From: Myxococcales bacterium
Lineage (GTDB): Bacteria > Myxococcota_A > Polyangia > Polyangiales > Polyangiaceae
DNA: 64,000 nt
Assembly (NCBI GenBank): GCA_016703425.1
Contig: JADJCA010000008.1
Location: forward strand, 248,001-312,000
Direction of reading: 5' to 3'
This document shows positions 36,655 through 45,438 of this stretch, in pieces. Made by a program: the position numbers and the translations under genes. The first letter of the stretch is position 1; each line of letters begins with the position of its first letter. The notes under the pieces are model-generated. The model did not search any database, was not told where the DNA came from, and worked only from the letters and a program-made list of their open reading frames with translations.

Positions 36655-37746
36655 CTACCGCGTGCGTTCGAGCTCGCGCCGCTTCGCGATGCGCTCCTGG
36701 AGCAGATGGATCGCGCCAATGCCGCCCGGCACACGACCTCTCGCAATGTCGTGGACCATCTGCGTCGCCTCTCGATTGGCCGGGACGGCGCATCGATGGC
36801 GCTCGGCGCGTTCCACGATCTCACCGTTCAGAAAGTCGACCGCCGGGATCCGGCCCCGCTCGATGGCGGACAGCATCGACGAGCGCATGCGTCGGTAGCG
36901 CGCCCCGACAGCGAGCATCAGCGAATGTTTCGCGACCAACGTGGGTGATCCCTGCGCGGCGCGCTCCGCGTCGGTGAGCGCCAGCTTGGTGAGGTCGAGG
37001 CCCGCGATCTTCTCCAGCGTGACCCCCTCCTTCGACGCGAGTTCGACGACCTCGGTGATGAGCTCGAGGCCGAGTCGGCGCGCCGTGCGGTGAAGGAGGA
37101 CGGCACCGAGCGTGCCTCGGCCGATGGTTCCCAAGGTCGAGATGGCGCAGTTGATGGCGAGCTTGCTCCACCGCGCGCCGCGGAGGTTCGTGGTGAGCTT
37201 GACGGGCGCCACCGGCGACAGGCACGACGCGAGCCCCGCCAGTGCGTCCTCGGGAGCGCTCGCATCGAGCGTCCCGACGGTGAAGCCGCCGCGCGCCGTC
37301 AGGTGGTACCGGCCCGGCTCGGGCATGCTCGCGCCCCAGCCGACGACCGCTCCCACGACGCGAGACGCGGGAAGGCCCAGGCGCGTGATTCGCTCCTCCG
37401 CGAGGCCATTTTGGAAGCAAACGAGGCGCCCCGACGGCGAGAGCCAGGGCATCGCGGCCCTCGCCGCCTCCTCCACTTGCGGTGGTTGAACGGCGAGCAC
37501 GATCCAATCGTAGGGCCCCGTCACCGCCGCAGGCTCCGACAGAATCGGCGCGACGATCGCTCGCTCGCGCAAAAGTCCGCCGACGCGGTAGCCGCCCTTG
37601 CGTACGGCCTCGGCGATGCGCGCGTTGGTCGTCAACGCGCTGACCTCGAAGGTTGGCTCGGCGCTCGTGCCCCAACGCTCCGCGGCGAGCGCCGCGGTAA
37701 TCCCTCCGAGGCCGCCGGCCCCGACAACAAGCATTCGCTCCGCCAT
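36655..37746 (-). CDS. panE: 2-dehydropantoate 2-reductase-like oxidoreductase
   Basis: The 363-residue protein has an N-terminal Rossmann fold with GAGGLGG (residues 9-15) and the ApbA/PanE C-terminal domain containing WSKLAINCAISTLGTI with the catalytic Lys. The family reduces ketopantoate to pantoate with NADPH for coenzyme A synthesis. It is longer than the usual 300 residues and the cofactor loop is GxGxxG with a long strand 2, so a paralogue with another 2-keto acid substrate is possible. It converges on the DUF1513 gene. Confidence 0.82.
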   Translation of the reverse strand: MAERMLVVGAGGLGGITAALAAERWGTSAEPTFEVSALTTNARIAEAVRKGGYRVGGLLRERAIVAPILSEPAAVTGPYDWIVLAVQPPQVEEAARAAMPWLSPSGRLVCFQNGLAEERITRLGLPASRVVGAVVGWGASMPEPGRYHLTARGGFTVGTLDASAPEDALAGLASCLSPVAPVKLTTNLRGARWSKLAINCAISTLGTIGRGTLGAVLLHRTARRLGLELITEVVELASKEGVTLEKIAGLDLTKLALTDAERAAQGSPTLVAKHSLMLAVGARYRRMRSSMLSAIERGRIPAVDFLNGEIVERAERHRCAVPANREATQMVHDIARGRVPGGIGAIHLLQERIAKRRELERTR

Positions 37747-37929
37747 CTCGGTGCGTGATTACCAGACCGGCCCCGAAGCCTCCACCGTGGTGGATCCGAT
37801 GTCCATCAGGAGCTTGGCGATCCCCTTCTGCACCTACATGCACTCCGCACGGTTTCGAAAACGGTGCGAAAAACGCGAAATCGTCTTTCGTCGCCGAGGC
37901 GAGACGCGCGAGCGGGGGCGAGGGCCTCT

Positions 37930-37971
37930 GGAACATTTTCTCCCCCAGCGCACGGGCTCGTGAAATGTTCC
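37930..37971. promoter_or_regulatory. 9-bp inverted repeat upstream of the DUF1501 operon
   Basis: GGAACATTT (37930-37938) and AAATGTTCC (37963-37971) are exact inverted repeats with 24 bases between. They lie about 110 bases before the ATG of the CxxCH gene, in a 335-base divergent gap. They are AT-rich compared with the region, so they may be an operator half-site pair or an mRNA stem. Nothing else in the gap is clear except an excellent GGAGGAG ribosome site before 38082. Confidence 0.4.
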
Positions 37972-38081
37972 TTTGGCGCTCTACGGCATGGCCGTTGCTC
38001 CACTGAGGACACGTCGCCTGCCGCGACGCCGCGGCGCATCGAGCGCCCTTCACCACCACTTTTTCCGGGAGGAGAAAGCCC

Positions 38082-39029
38082 ATGACGTTGGGGTCGCGCC
38101 TTCGGCGCTTGCTATTCGTGTGTCCGCTCGTCGGCGTCGTCGCCGGAATGTCGTTGGCTAGCGGCCGCACGGCGTCCGCCGACACGGCCGACAAGACGGA
38201 GCTGAACGAACGGTGCGCGACGCGCCTCTCGATCGCTCTGCTCGGGCGGAGCCCCGACGCGACGCTCTTTGCGTCAGCAACGCCGCAGGCGTCCGTCAAC
38301 GGCATGCTCCTATCGCAAGACTTCATCGAGCGCTTCTCGCGCTTCGTCAACGCGCGCTTCAATCCGACGCCAGGGGTGACGCAAGACGAAGACGCCGCCT
38401 ACTTCATGGCGAAGCGTGTTCTCGCGGAAGGCAAACCTTGGCAAGACATGTTCGTCGGCCCGTACCGCGTCGAAAACGGCGCCGCTGTGGATGACCCGAA
38501 CGGCCTTGGCTACTTTCGCAGCCCCGCGTGGCTCAAGCGCTACGCCGGCAACGAAGGCGCTGGCCTCAAGATCGTGACCGGCGCCCGCATGCTGAAAGAC
38601 ACGCTGGGGCTCAAGCTCGAGGCCGTGACCAACGAGCCGAGCGTCGACATCAGCGCGACGGGGCGTCAGGCTCCCGGGTGTCGCGGCTGTCACTTCGAGA
38701 ACTGGTACGCCCTCGACAAGGTGGCGAGCGTCCTCACGCGACGTCAGGGCAAGGGCGACAAGATGACCTTCGTGCCGAGCACCACCGGTCCCGCGGCGCT
38801 CCTCGACGGTCAGACCATCGCCGACGACAAGCAGCTCGTCACCACCATCGTCGCGTCGGAGGGGTTTCGCTTCAACGTGTGCCGCCTCGCGTTTCAATTC
38901 CTCTACGGCCGCGCCGAGAACGTGTGCGAAGGCCCCGCCTTTGACCGCTGCATGACTGAGTTCTCGGCCAAGCAAACGATGCAGTCGGCCATCTCCGCCG
39001 TCGCCTCTGACCCCTCGTTTTGCCAATGA
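38082..39029 (+). CDS. Secreted mono-CxxCH protein (DUF1585/1592-like tail)
   Basis: The ATG at 38082 follows a strong GGAGGAG site. The 315-residue product has a signal peptide (residues 1-34, cleaving after ASA). Residue 198 onwards has CRGCHFENW, a single c-type haem motif, and the last 60 residues (CRLAFQFLYGRAENVC then FDRCMTEF) resemble the ends of planctomycete/myxobacterial DUF1585-type cytochrome proteins. It is probably periplasmic. It heads a three-gene operon with a lipoprotein and a DUF1501 protein. The substrate is unknown. Confidence 0.72.
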   Translation: MTLGSRLRRLLFVCPLVGVVAGMSLASGRTASADTADKTELNERCATRLSIALLGRSPDATLFASATPQASVNGMLLSQDFIERFSRFVNARFNPTPGVTQDEDAAYFMAKRVLAEGKPWQDMFVGPYRVENGAAVDDPNGLGYFRSPAWLKRYAGNEGAGLKIVTGARMLKDTLGLKLEAVTNEPSVDISATGRQAPGCRGCHFENWYALDKVASVLTRRQGKGDKMTFVPSTTGPAALLDGQTIADDKQLVTTIVASEGFRFNVCRLAFQFLYGRAENVCEGPAFDRCMTEFSAKQTMQSAISAVASDPSFCQ

Positions 39030-39043
39030 GAAACGGAGCCAGG

Positions 39044-39736
39044 ATGAACGCTTCCCGCCACCTCACCTCCGCCGCGCCTCTCCTTGGCGCGGTCGTGTGC
39101 GTCATCGCGCTTTTTGGTTGCAACGCTGGCGACCTCTCGGGCATGGAGTTCGGCAACGGCAAGGGCAAACCCGGCGCTGAAGGGGCGGGAGGCACCGTCG
39201 ACCCCGCCGCCGCCGCCAATCCGACCTACGGCTGTTCCGAGCGCGCGAAGAAGTACGTCGGGTTCGGGAAGACCGACCTCGTTTCCGCGCGACTCGACGC
39301 GGTGGAAGGCATCGATCGCCAGCGTGTGAAGCCGTACAGCGCCCTCGTGGGTGAGTACACCCGCGTCACCGGCGTGACCGCGCCCGCCCTCCTCGGGCAA
39401 TCCGGGTCGACCTTCGGGCAGCCCGTCGCGCGATGGAACGAGGAGCCGGAGGGCAGCGCCGTCAACCTCTACACCGCGTTCCGCATCGGCTTTGAGACGT
39501 GCCTCGTCTACACGCAGACCGACGCGAAGTACGCCGCGGCGCCCGCCGACGCCACGGCGACCACCGAGTGCAGCGCCATGGCACGCCGTTTCTGGAGCCG
39601 CACCGCGACGCCCGAGGAGTCGGCCGCGTGCGTGCAAATGGCCACCGTCGAATCGGCCAAGGAGACCGACCCGCGGAGGCGCTGGGCTTACGCGTGCGCC
39701 TCGGTCCTGACGGCCGCCGGCTTTCTGACCTACTGA
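39044..39736 (+). CDS. Lipoprotein of the DUF1501 operon
   Basis: The ATG at 39044 has GGAGCCAGG upstream; a start at 39020 would overlap the previous stop. The 230-residue protein has a lipobox (IALFGCN) and a Gly-rich linker. The mature domain, with YGCSERAKKYVGFGKTDL, five or six cysteines and FETCLVYTQTD near the middle, is not a family I can name. The ends again resemble the Cys-spaced helices of its neighbour (FWSRTATPEESAACVQM). It is probably a partner of the two flanking secreted proteins. Confidence 0.72.
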   Translation: MNASRHLTSAAPLLGAVVCVIALFGCNAGDLSGMEFGNGKGKPGAEGAGGTVDPAAAANPTYGCSERAKKYVGFGKTDLVSARLDAVEGIDRQRVKPYSALVGEYTRVTGVTAPALLGQSGSTFGQPVARWNEEPEGSAVNLYTAFRIGFETCLVYTQTDAKYAAAPADATATTECSAMARRFWSRTATPEESAACVQMATVESAKETDPRRRWAYACASVLTAAGFLTY

Positions 39737-39761
39737 CTCACCTGCTGAGGAGATTTCGACG

Positions 39762-40970
39762 ATGAAGAAGAATGAGCTCTCTCGGCGCGGATTCTTGAAG
39801 GGCCTCTCGGCGGCCGCCGGCGCCGCTGCCGCGGGTCGCATCATCCCCGGTTGGGTGCCGAACGCGTCGGCGCAGCTCGCCGGCGGCGAGAAGTCGGCGC
39901 TCGTCGTGCTCTACCTGGACGGCGGCTACAACTCGCTCTTCACCGGGGCTGACGCCTTCCTCGCCAACGGGAGCTTCGGCGTCAACAACGGCAACATGAT
40001 GGCCCTCGGCAACGGCCTCACCGTCGACGCGCCGACGCTTGGCTCGTTGCCTCAGGCGGCGCTGCAAAAGATGGCGTCCATCGGCATTCGCCACAACACC
40101 ACGTCGCACGAGACGGCGAAGGTCCGCAACTGGACCACCGGGAACCGGGCCTACCCGCTGATGCTCGCGAACGTCATGGGCGGCGACGCGGCCATCAAGG
40201 CGGCGGCCATCGGCAACCGCCCCGACATGGACAACGTGCAGCCGCAGACAGAGGGCGGCATCTCGCTTCAGACGATCACCAACATGGATGCCACCATTCG
40301 CGCGCTCGGCGGTGGCACGCCGGACCCGAAGGTCCCCGACCGCGACATCGCGGCCAAGGGCCTGACGGCCGCGCGCACCATGAGCGGCGGTCGCATCGGC
40401 GCGAGCCAGAAATCCTTGGTGACGGTGAAAGATGGCTTCGACACCGCCGTCGAGACCTTGAAGAAGCCCGTGAAGCCATTTTCGTTCACGGACCTAGCGA
40501 CCGCCTACGGCCAGCCGACGAACCAATTCGGCGTGAACAACTTCCGCTCCAAGATGGTGGCCGCCGAGCTCATGGTGCTCGCCGGCGCGAACGTCATCAC
40601 CATCACCGACGGCGGCTGGGACTCGCACGACGACAACGACGGTTCGTCGGTACGCAACCAGATGACGCAGGACATCTTGCCCTCGCTCCGCACGTTCCTG
40701 ACGCGCATGCTCGCGAACCCCGACTACAACGTCGTCTTCACCATCATGGGAGACTTCGCGAGGAGCCTCCCGAACTCCGACCACCAGGGAAACCTGACGT
40801 CGACGGTCATCGGCAAATACGTGAAGGTCGGCACCACGGGGCGTACCGATGGCGACGTGGGCCTGCCGGCGACGACGCCGTCCAACGCCGGCTATTGGGC
40901 GTACCTGTCGAAGGCGCTCAAGGTGCCGACCGATCCCTTCGGTCCGAACCCGCACGCGCTGATTCTCTGA
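39762..40970 (+). CDS. DUF1501 protein with Tat signal
   Basis: The 402-residue protein starts with a twin-arginine signal (LSRRGFLKGLSAAAGAAAAG) and so is exported folded, usually meaning a bound cofactor or metal. The rest matches DUF1501, an alkaline-phosphatase-superfamily fold: VVLYLDGGYNSLF, GIRHNTTSHETAKVRNWTTG, ITDGGWDSHDD and TIMGDFARS carry the metal-ligand-like Asp/His positions. DUF1501 proteins are usually paired with DUF1800 or cytochrome-like proteins and may act on extracellular polymers. It follows the lipoprotein gene by 25 bases. Confidence 0.88.
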   Translation: MKKNELSRRGFLKGLSAAAGAAAAGRIIPGWVPNASAQLAGGEKSALVVLYLDGGYNSLFTGADAFLANGSFGVNNGNMMALGNGLTVDAPTLGSLPQAALQKMASIGIRHNTTSHETAKVRNWTTGNRAYPLMLANVMGGDAAIKAAAIGNRPDMDNVQPQTEGGISLQTITNMDATIRALGGGTPDPKVPDRDIAAKGLTAARTMSGGRIGASQKSLVTVKDGFDTAVETLKKPVKPFSFTDLATAYGQPTNQFGVNNFRSKMVAAELMVLAGANVITITDGGWDSHDDNDGSSVRNQMTQDILPSLRTFLTRMLANPDYNVVFTIMGDFARSLPNSDHQGNLTSTVIGKYVKVGTTGRTDGDVGLPATTPSNAGYWAYLSKALKVPTDPFGPNPHALIL

Positions 40971-41023
40971 AGCGCGCGCGGGCCGCCCGAGTGCTCCCGG
41001 ACCGGCGTGTCAACACGGACGCG

Positions 41024-42031
41024 TCAGTTCGCAACGGCGGCGAGCGGCGGCTCAGCGAGGACTTCGTCCAGGACCTCGACGCACGCGGCTTCCGTCTCGC
41101 AGCCCATCAGGCGCCGGCGGAGTTGCGCCGCGTGGGGGAGGCCGTGGAGGTAACCGCTCAGGTGGCGGCGCGTCACGTGGACCCCGTGGCGCTCGCCGCG
41201 TGCCTCGACGTTCGCGTGAAGGTGCACTTTGCAGGTTTCGATGCGTTCCGCGACCGTCGGCAAGACGACCGGCTCGCCGCGAAACTTGGCCTCGATTTCA
41301 CGAAACACCCAAGGGTGCTCGATGGCGCGGCGGCCAACCATGACGCCGGCGCAGCCCGTCTCTTCGATGGCGCGGGCGGCGTCGTCGGCGCTCTTGACGT
41401 CACCGTTGACGATGACGGGGATCGAGACCTTCTCGCGGGCCTTCTGGGCCCAGGACCAATCGGCTTCGCCCTTGTGGCCCATCTGCGCCGTGCGACAGTG
41501 AATCGTCAGGGCCGCGATGCCAGTGTCCTCGAGACGGCGCGCGAGGTCGACGATGGGCATGTGCGACTCCGGCCCCCAGCCGACACGCGTCTTGATGGTG
41601 ACAGGAATGGACACGCTCTCCACCACGAGCCGCGCCATGGCGACCATCGCGTCGGGGTCGCGAAGCCAGCCCGCGCCGGCGCCGCGCCCTGCGATCTTCG
41701 GGACCCAGCAGCCGCAGTTCACGTCGATGTAGAGCGGCTGGGCTTCTTCGGCCACGCGCGCCGCCTCCGCGAGTCGCTCCGGGTCGGAGCCGTAGATCTG
41801 GATGGCCGTGCCGATGTCGTCGTCGGCGAGGCGGATCTTCCGGCGCGCGTTCTTGCAGCCTCGCAACAGACCTTCGACGTTGACGAACTCGGTCACGGCG
41901 ATGCGCGCGCCGAAGCGCCGGCAAAGACGGCGGAAGACGTCGTCGGTGACATCCTCCATGGGCGCGAGGATGACGGGGCGCTCCCTCAGCATCTGGGCAG
42001 CGGCAATGGGGTGGTGCGGCACGGCGGGCAC
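41024..42031 (-). CDS. tRNA-dihydrouridine synthase
   Basis: This 335-residue FMN enzyme reduces specific uridines in the tRNA D-loop to dihydrouridine. It has the barrel start ILAPMEDVTDD, IQIYGSDPE, the catalytic-Cys region DVNCGCWVPKI (usual form N.GCP..K), GAGAGWLRDP, the phosphate-binding IVNGDVKS and GVMVGRRAIEHPW. The CW-V insertion in the active loop differs from the standard GCP. It lies three bases after the plsC-like stop. The family branch (A, B or C) is not certain, though GAGA is DusB-like. Confidence 0.9.
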   Translation of the reverse strand: MPAVPHHPIAAAQMLRERPVILAPMEDVTDDVFRRLCRRFGARIAVTEFVNVEGLLRGCKNARRKIRLADDDIGTAIQIYGSDPERLAEAARVAEEAQPLYIDVNCGCWVPKIAGRGAGAGWLRDPDAMVAMARLVVESVSIPVTIKTRVGWGPESHMPIVDLARRLEDTGIAALTIHCRTAQMGHKGEADWSWAQKAREKVSIPVIVNGDVKSADDAARAIEETGCAGVMVGRRAIEHPWVFREIEAKFRGEPVVLPTVAERIETCKVHLHANVEARGERHGVHVTRRHLSGYLHGLPHAAQLRRRLMGCETEAACVEVLDEVLAEPPLAAVAN

Positions 42032-42034
42032 CTA

Positions 42035-42934
42035 TTAGCAGAACGGCGCGGCGGGGCTATTTTTCCCCTCGCGGAGCGCCTTTTCTTCGGCGCCCAAGGC
42101 CGCAATGGCCGCTGTCGTGCGCTCCGCGACCTCGCGGTAGACCCTCGGGCTGCCGTTCTTGGCGTAGAGATCGCTGAAGTCGAGCGGCGCGCCGAAGACG
42201 ACGTTGACCTCGTCGCCGGTGCGCCGAAAGTTGGTCCACACCTGCTTGACGATGTCGTTGAGGAGGCCGTTCACGAAGACCGGAATGACCGTCACGCGGG
42301 AGCGATGAATGATGCGCCCCACGCCCGGCTGCGCAGGCAAGAGCTCGTAGGGATCGTCGCCACGGCCCCGCGTGCCCTCGGGGTGAAGGCCGACGAAGGT
42401 GCCGCCTTGCTCCACGAGGCGGACGACCTCGTCGAGGCCCGCGAGGTTCAGGGCCGCCTTCTTCTTGTCGCGAAACACCGGCGGGTACATCGCGAAGAAG
42501 CTCATGGCTCCGTTGACCAAGGGCCCGAAGGGGTGGTCGTAGAAGAAGTTAGACCGAACGGGAAAGAGCAGCCGGTGAGGGAGCCCGCCGCGAACGAGGT
42601 ACGACGTGATGGCGTAGAGGTCGAAGAAGCTCCGGTGGTTGCTGACCAGGATGTAGCTGGCGCTGGGGTCGAACGACGGGAGCCGCGAGGCCCCCTGTAC
42701 CTGCCGCAGGTGCGACAGCGCGCTGTTGATCCACGCCTGTCCGAGGGTGCGCTGGCAGGCGCGCAGCGTTCGGTCGATGGGCCCGTGGCGAAAACTCTCG
42801 CGAATGAAGCGAATCTGCAGCCGCTCGAGGGGCGTCAGAAGACCGCGATCGTCCTCGAGGAGGTCATTCGTCTTGCGCGAGTGGGCGGGCGCTTCCACCA
42901 GCGACCGTTTGGCCGAATTCGGGGGCGCGCGCAA
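42035..42934 (-). CDS. plsC: 1-acyl-glycerol-3-phosphate acyltransferase (PlsC-like)
   Basis: The 299-residue protein has the acyltransferase motifs in order: NHRSFFD (catalytic His-Asp), the block around DHPFGPLVNGAMSFFAMYP, and GLHPEGTRGRG (EGTR), then VIPVFVNGL. It transfers an acyl chain to lysophosphatidic acid, or to a related acceptor, at the membrane face. There is no strong TM helix. It is the first gene of a two-gene unit with the Dus gene. Confidence 0.88.
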   Translation of the reverse strand: MRAPPNSAKRSLVEAPAHSRKTNDLLEDDRGLLTPLERLQIRFIRESFRHGPIDRTLRACQRTLGQAWINSALSHLRQVQGASRLPSFDPSASYILVSNHRSFFDLYAITSYLVRGGLPHRLLFPVRSNFFYDHPFGPLVNGAMSFFAMYPPVFRDKKKAALNLAGLDEVVRLVEQGGTFVGLHPEGTRGRGDDPYELLPAQPGVGRIIHRSRVTVIPVFVNGLLNDIVKQVWTNFRRTGDEVNVVFGAPLDFSDLYAKNGSPRVYREVAERTTAAIAALGAEEKALREGKNSPAAPFC

Positions 42935-43024
42935 GGGAATCGGCGAAGACGGCGCGCTTGGGTGCGTCGCGAGGCCCGGACCGACGAGCCCGCACCGACG
43001 AGCCCGGGCGCGCCGGACGCGGGC

Positions 43025-43417
43025 TCAGCGGAGCTGAATCACGCCGTAGTCAACGAGGAGCGCGAGGCTGCGTAGGGCGTCTTCGCGGGGCACCGGCGCC
43101 ATGTCGAGCAACGTTTCGAGGTTCGTCACCCCGTCCATCACGCCAAGGAGAAACGCGGACGTCGGGTCGAGCGGCAGGCCGCGGAGCTCGGCAGGGCTCA
43201 TGCGCACCATCGGCACGAGCGAGAGCGACGGAATCCGGAGCGCCAGGTCGGACTGCGAGTGGCGTGTGGCGTAAACACCGGACTCGTCGGCGTCGTCATC
43301 CTCCGGCGCCGATGCGGGCGCCGGGATCGTCGGCCTCGAATTGATGTTGTCGCCGTTGGCTGCCGCCCGAATCTTCACTCTGCGTGAATGGTGACCCAGG
43401 ACGCGGGGCGCTCCCAC
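43025..43417 (-). CDS. Small conserved-looking helical protein
   Basis: I do not recognise a named family. The 130-residue frame has a disordered acidic first half and a compact helical second half: LDPTSAFLLGVMDGVTNLETLL then VPREDALRSLALLVDYGVI. That pattern (D..SAF.L..MDG..S...L......P..EALR.L..L...GVI) recurs in myxobacterial regulatory proteins as a winged-helix-like tail. The start may be GTG 43417 or GTG 43375. It is convergent with nothing and divergent from the HEAT-repeat gene. Confidence 0.6.
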   Translation of the reverse strand: MGAPRVLGHHSRRVKIRAAANGDNINSRPTIPAPASAPEDDDADESGVYATRHSQSDLALRIPSLSLVPMVRMSPAELRGLPLDPTSAFLLGVMDGVTNLETLLDMAPVPREDALRSLALLVDYGVIQLR

Positions 43418-43533
43418 CTTTTTCTCGCGTGGCGGGCAACTTCTTCCCTCGCTGATGCGGCGCTTTTTTCGACCCGGCGATGGGAGGCGTGGCTTGCGCG
43501 AGAGCGCCGTTCGGATGATCCTCGCGCGCCGCC

Positions 43534-45150
43534 ATGAGCGAAATTCCTAAGATCCTCCAGCTTCTTAAGAGCGACTCGATCGAAACGCAGATCGCCGCGG
43601 CGGTCGTCCTCGCGGAGCTTCGACCAAAGGGTGCCGAGGTAGCCGCTGCGCTTGCAGAGGCACTTGGGTCGGATGTGCACATCCTCCAGCGCCACGCGCT
43701 CGTCGGCCTCGCGCGCATCGGCGCCAAGAAGGCGCTGCCGAAGATCTTCCCGCTGCTGCAGGTTCACGACACGGACGTGCGTCGTGCCGCGGCGGCGGCC
43801 ATCACCAGCGTCGGCGAAGAGGTCGTGCCGCTCATCAAGGCGCGCATGGCGTCGGCGCTGCCAGAGGAGCGGCGCGCGCTCGAAGGCGTCCTCGCAGAGC
43901 TCGGCGGCCGCGACGCGTTCACAGCGCTCCTCACCACGCTCGTGTCGGGAGACGAAGAAGAGGGCAAGGCCGCCGCCATCGCCGTGCGCGAGCGAGCGAA
44001 GAGCGCCGACGGTCGGCAGCGTCGGACGTACCTGACGGAGACCGAGAAGTTCCTGGCAAAGAACGCGAAGTCCAAGGGCGGCGAGGCCCCGCACGCGGTC
44101 GCTGCCGTGCTCAAGATCATGGGCTTCCTCGAAGACGAGAAGGCCATCCCCACGCTCCTCGCCTACGCCGCCGACAAAAAGCAACCGCCGAAGGTCCGTC
44201 AGGAGGCCATCATCGCGATGCGCTTCTGCCTCAAGGACAAGAAGGCGCCGGTGAGGCTTGTGGAGGCTCTGCTCGACGCGGCGTCGCTCGACGATCGAAC
44301 GCTGGCCCAGACGGCGCTTCACACCCTCGGCAGCCTCGAGCTGCCGAGCGGTGTGGCCAATCGCCTCTCCAAGTTGGTCAACCATCCCGACGGCGAGCGC
44401 GCCCGCTTCGTCATCGAGCAGCTCGGTCGGCAAGCCGACAAGGACGCAGCGGCGGTCCTTGTGGCGGTGCTTCTGGGCCCCGACCGACGCCGCGTCGAGC
44501 TGGCAGCGACGGCGTTGACAGGGATGGAGGCCGCCGTGCCGCTGCTGGCGAAGGCTCTCCTCGATAGCGACAACCCAGACCGATCGTGGATCCTCCGCAA
44601 CGTGCTCCGGCCGGCGGCGAAGAAGATCGCCCCCGCGATGCGAAAGCAGCTGCTCGACGCGGCGCTCAAGCAATTCGCGACCGGGCGCGGTTGGGAAGCG
44701 CTCCTCGACGTCGTCCGCGACGCCGATCCGGAGGGCACGAGCGAAGCGCTCCGCGCGCTCTCGCTGAAGCTCAAGAAGGCTGGCACGACCGACAAGGCGG
44801 TGACGGTCATGCGGCTCGTCTGCAAGACCGACGGCGCCACCGATCACGATCGGTACGCCCTGGCGACGCTCGAGCTTGCAAAGCGCACCAAAGACACGCG
44901 CCCTCAGGCTCGCGCTGGCGACGAGGCGCTAAAGCAGTTGAGCGCCCTGCTCGCGCGCGGCTACGACCTCGCGGGCGCCCTGCGCAAGGATCGCGCTGTC
45001 GAGCTCGAGGACCTCTTCTACCTCGGCTTCCACTTCGCCGAGGAGGGCCACCCCGTTGGCGAAGAGCTCCTTGGCGAGGTCGTCAAGAAGGGCGGCCGCG
45101 CGAAGATCGCCAAGATGGCGAAGAACAAGCTCGCGCTGGTAAGCGCATAG
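43534..45150 (+). CDS. HEAT-repeat protein
   Basis: The 538-residue protein is built almost wholly of HEAT repeats of about 31-38 residues, such as ILQRHALVGLARIGAKKALPKI and DVRRAAAAAITSVGEEVVPLI, with conserved A/R/L/G positions. It has no signal peptide or enzyme motif, so it is likely a cytoplasmic scaffold. The C-terminal 150 residues are charged and less regular. The first helices begin right at the ATG. Confidence 0.85.
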   Translation: MSEIPKILQLLKSDSIETQIAAAVVLAELRPKGAEVAAALAEALGSDVHILQRHALVGLARIGAKKALPKIFPLLQVHDTDVRRAAAAAITSVGEEVVPLIKARMASALPEERRALEGVLAELGGRDAFTALLTTLVSGDEEEGKAAAIAVRERAKSADGRQRRTYLTETEKFLAKNAKSKGGEAPHAVAAVLKIMGFLEDEKAIPTLLAYAADKKQPPKVRQEAIIAMRFCLKDKKAPVRLVEALLDAASLDDRTLAQTALHTLGSLELPSGVANRLSKLVNHPDGERARFVIEQLGRQADKDAAAVLVAVLLGPDRRRVELAATALTGMEAAVPLLAKALLDSDNPDRSWILRNVLRPAAKKIAPAMRKQLLDAALKQFATGRGWEALLDVVRDADPEGTSEALRALSLKLKKAGTTDKAVTVMRLVCKTDGATDHDRYALATLELAKRTKDTRPQARAGDEALKQLSALLARGYDLAGALRKDRAVELEDLFYLGFHFAEEGHPVGEELLGEVVKKGGRAKIAKMAKNKLALVSA

Positions 45151-45217
45151 CGTCTGCTTGGCTGCGTCTGCTTGGCTGCGTCTACTTGGGCGCGTCTACT
45201 TCGGCCGCGCCTACTTC
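45150..45217. repeat. 14-bp tandem repeat at a convergent gene end
   Basis: Two exact copies of GCGTCTGCTTGGCT (45150-45163, 45164-45177) are followed by two diverged copies (45178-45191 and 45192-45205) with an A for G, and a fifth partial copy to 45217. The run starts at the last base of the HEAT-repeat stop codon and ends inside the stop region of the small lipoprotein on the other strand. Confidence 0.9.
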
Positions 45218-45423
45218 CCCGGTTGCAGGCCCGCCGGGAGCGGCTGCTGCGTGGTGGTCGTGACCGGCGTACAGCGATTCATGCACGCCCGGTCCTGCCC
45301 ACACGTCTCGGCGCAAGGGAGCGTCGAGTAGTTGGGGCCGCCGCCGGGATCTTTGCCGGCGCACGCCGCCGCGAGCGCGACGACGGACGCGAGTGCGAGC
45401 CAGCGAAGCGTCGTGGCTGTCAT
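45211..45423 (-). CDS. Small Cys-rich lipoprotein
   Basis: A 70-residue protein with a lipoprotein signal (VALAAACAG lipobox) and a mature part of about 50 residues holding PCAETCGQDRACMNRC, a compact four-Cys motif that suggests two disulphides or a metal site. It is probably outer- or inner-membrane anchored. It follows the vWA lipoprotein stop-to-start by 15 bases on the same strand, so it may be its partner. Function unknown. Confidence 0.68.
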   Translation of the reverse strand: MTATTLRWLALASVVALAAACAGKDPGGGPNYSTLPCAETCGQDRACMNRCTPVTTTTQQPLPAGLQPGK

Positions 45424-45438
45424 GGGCCGTCGCTCGGC

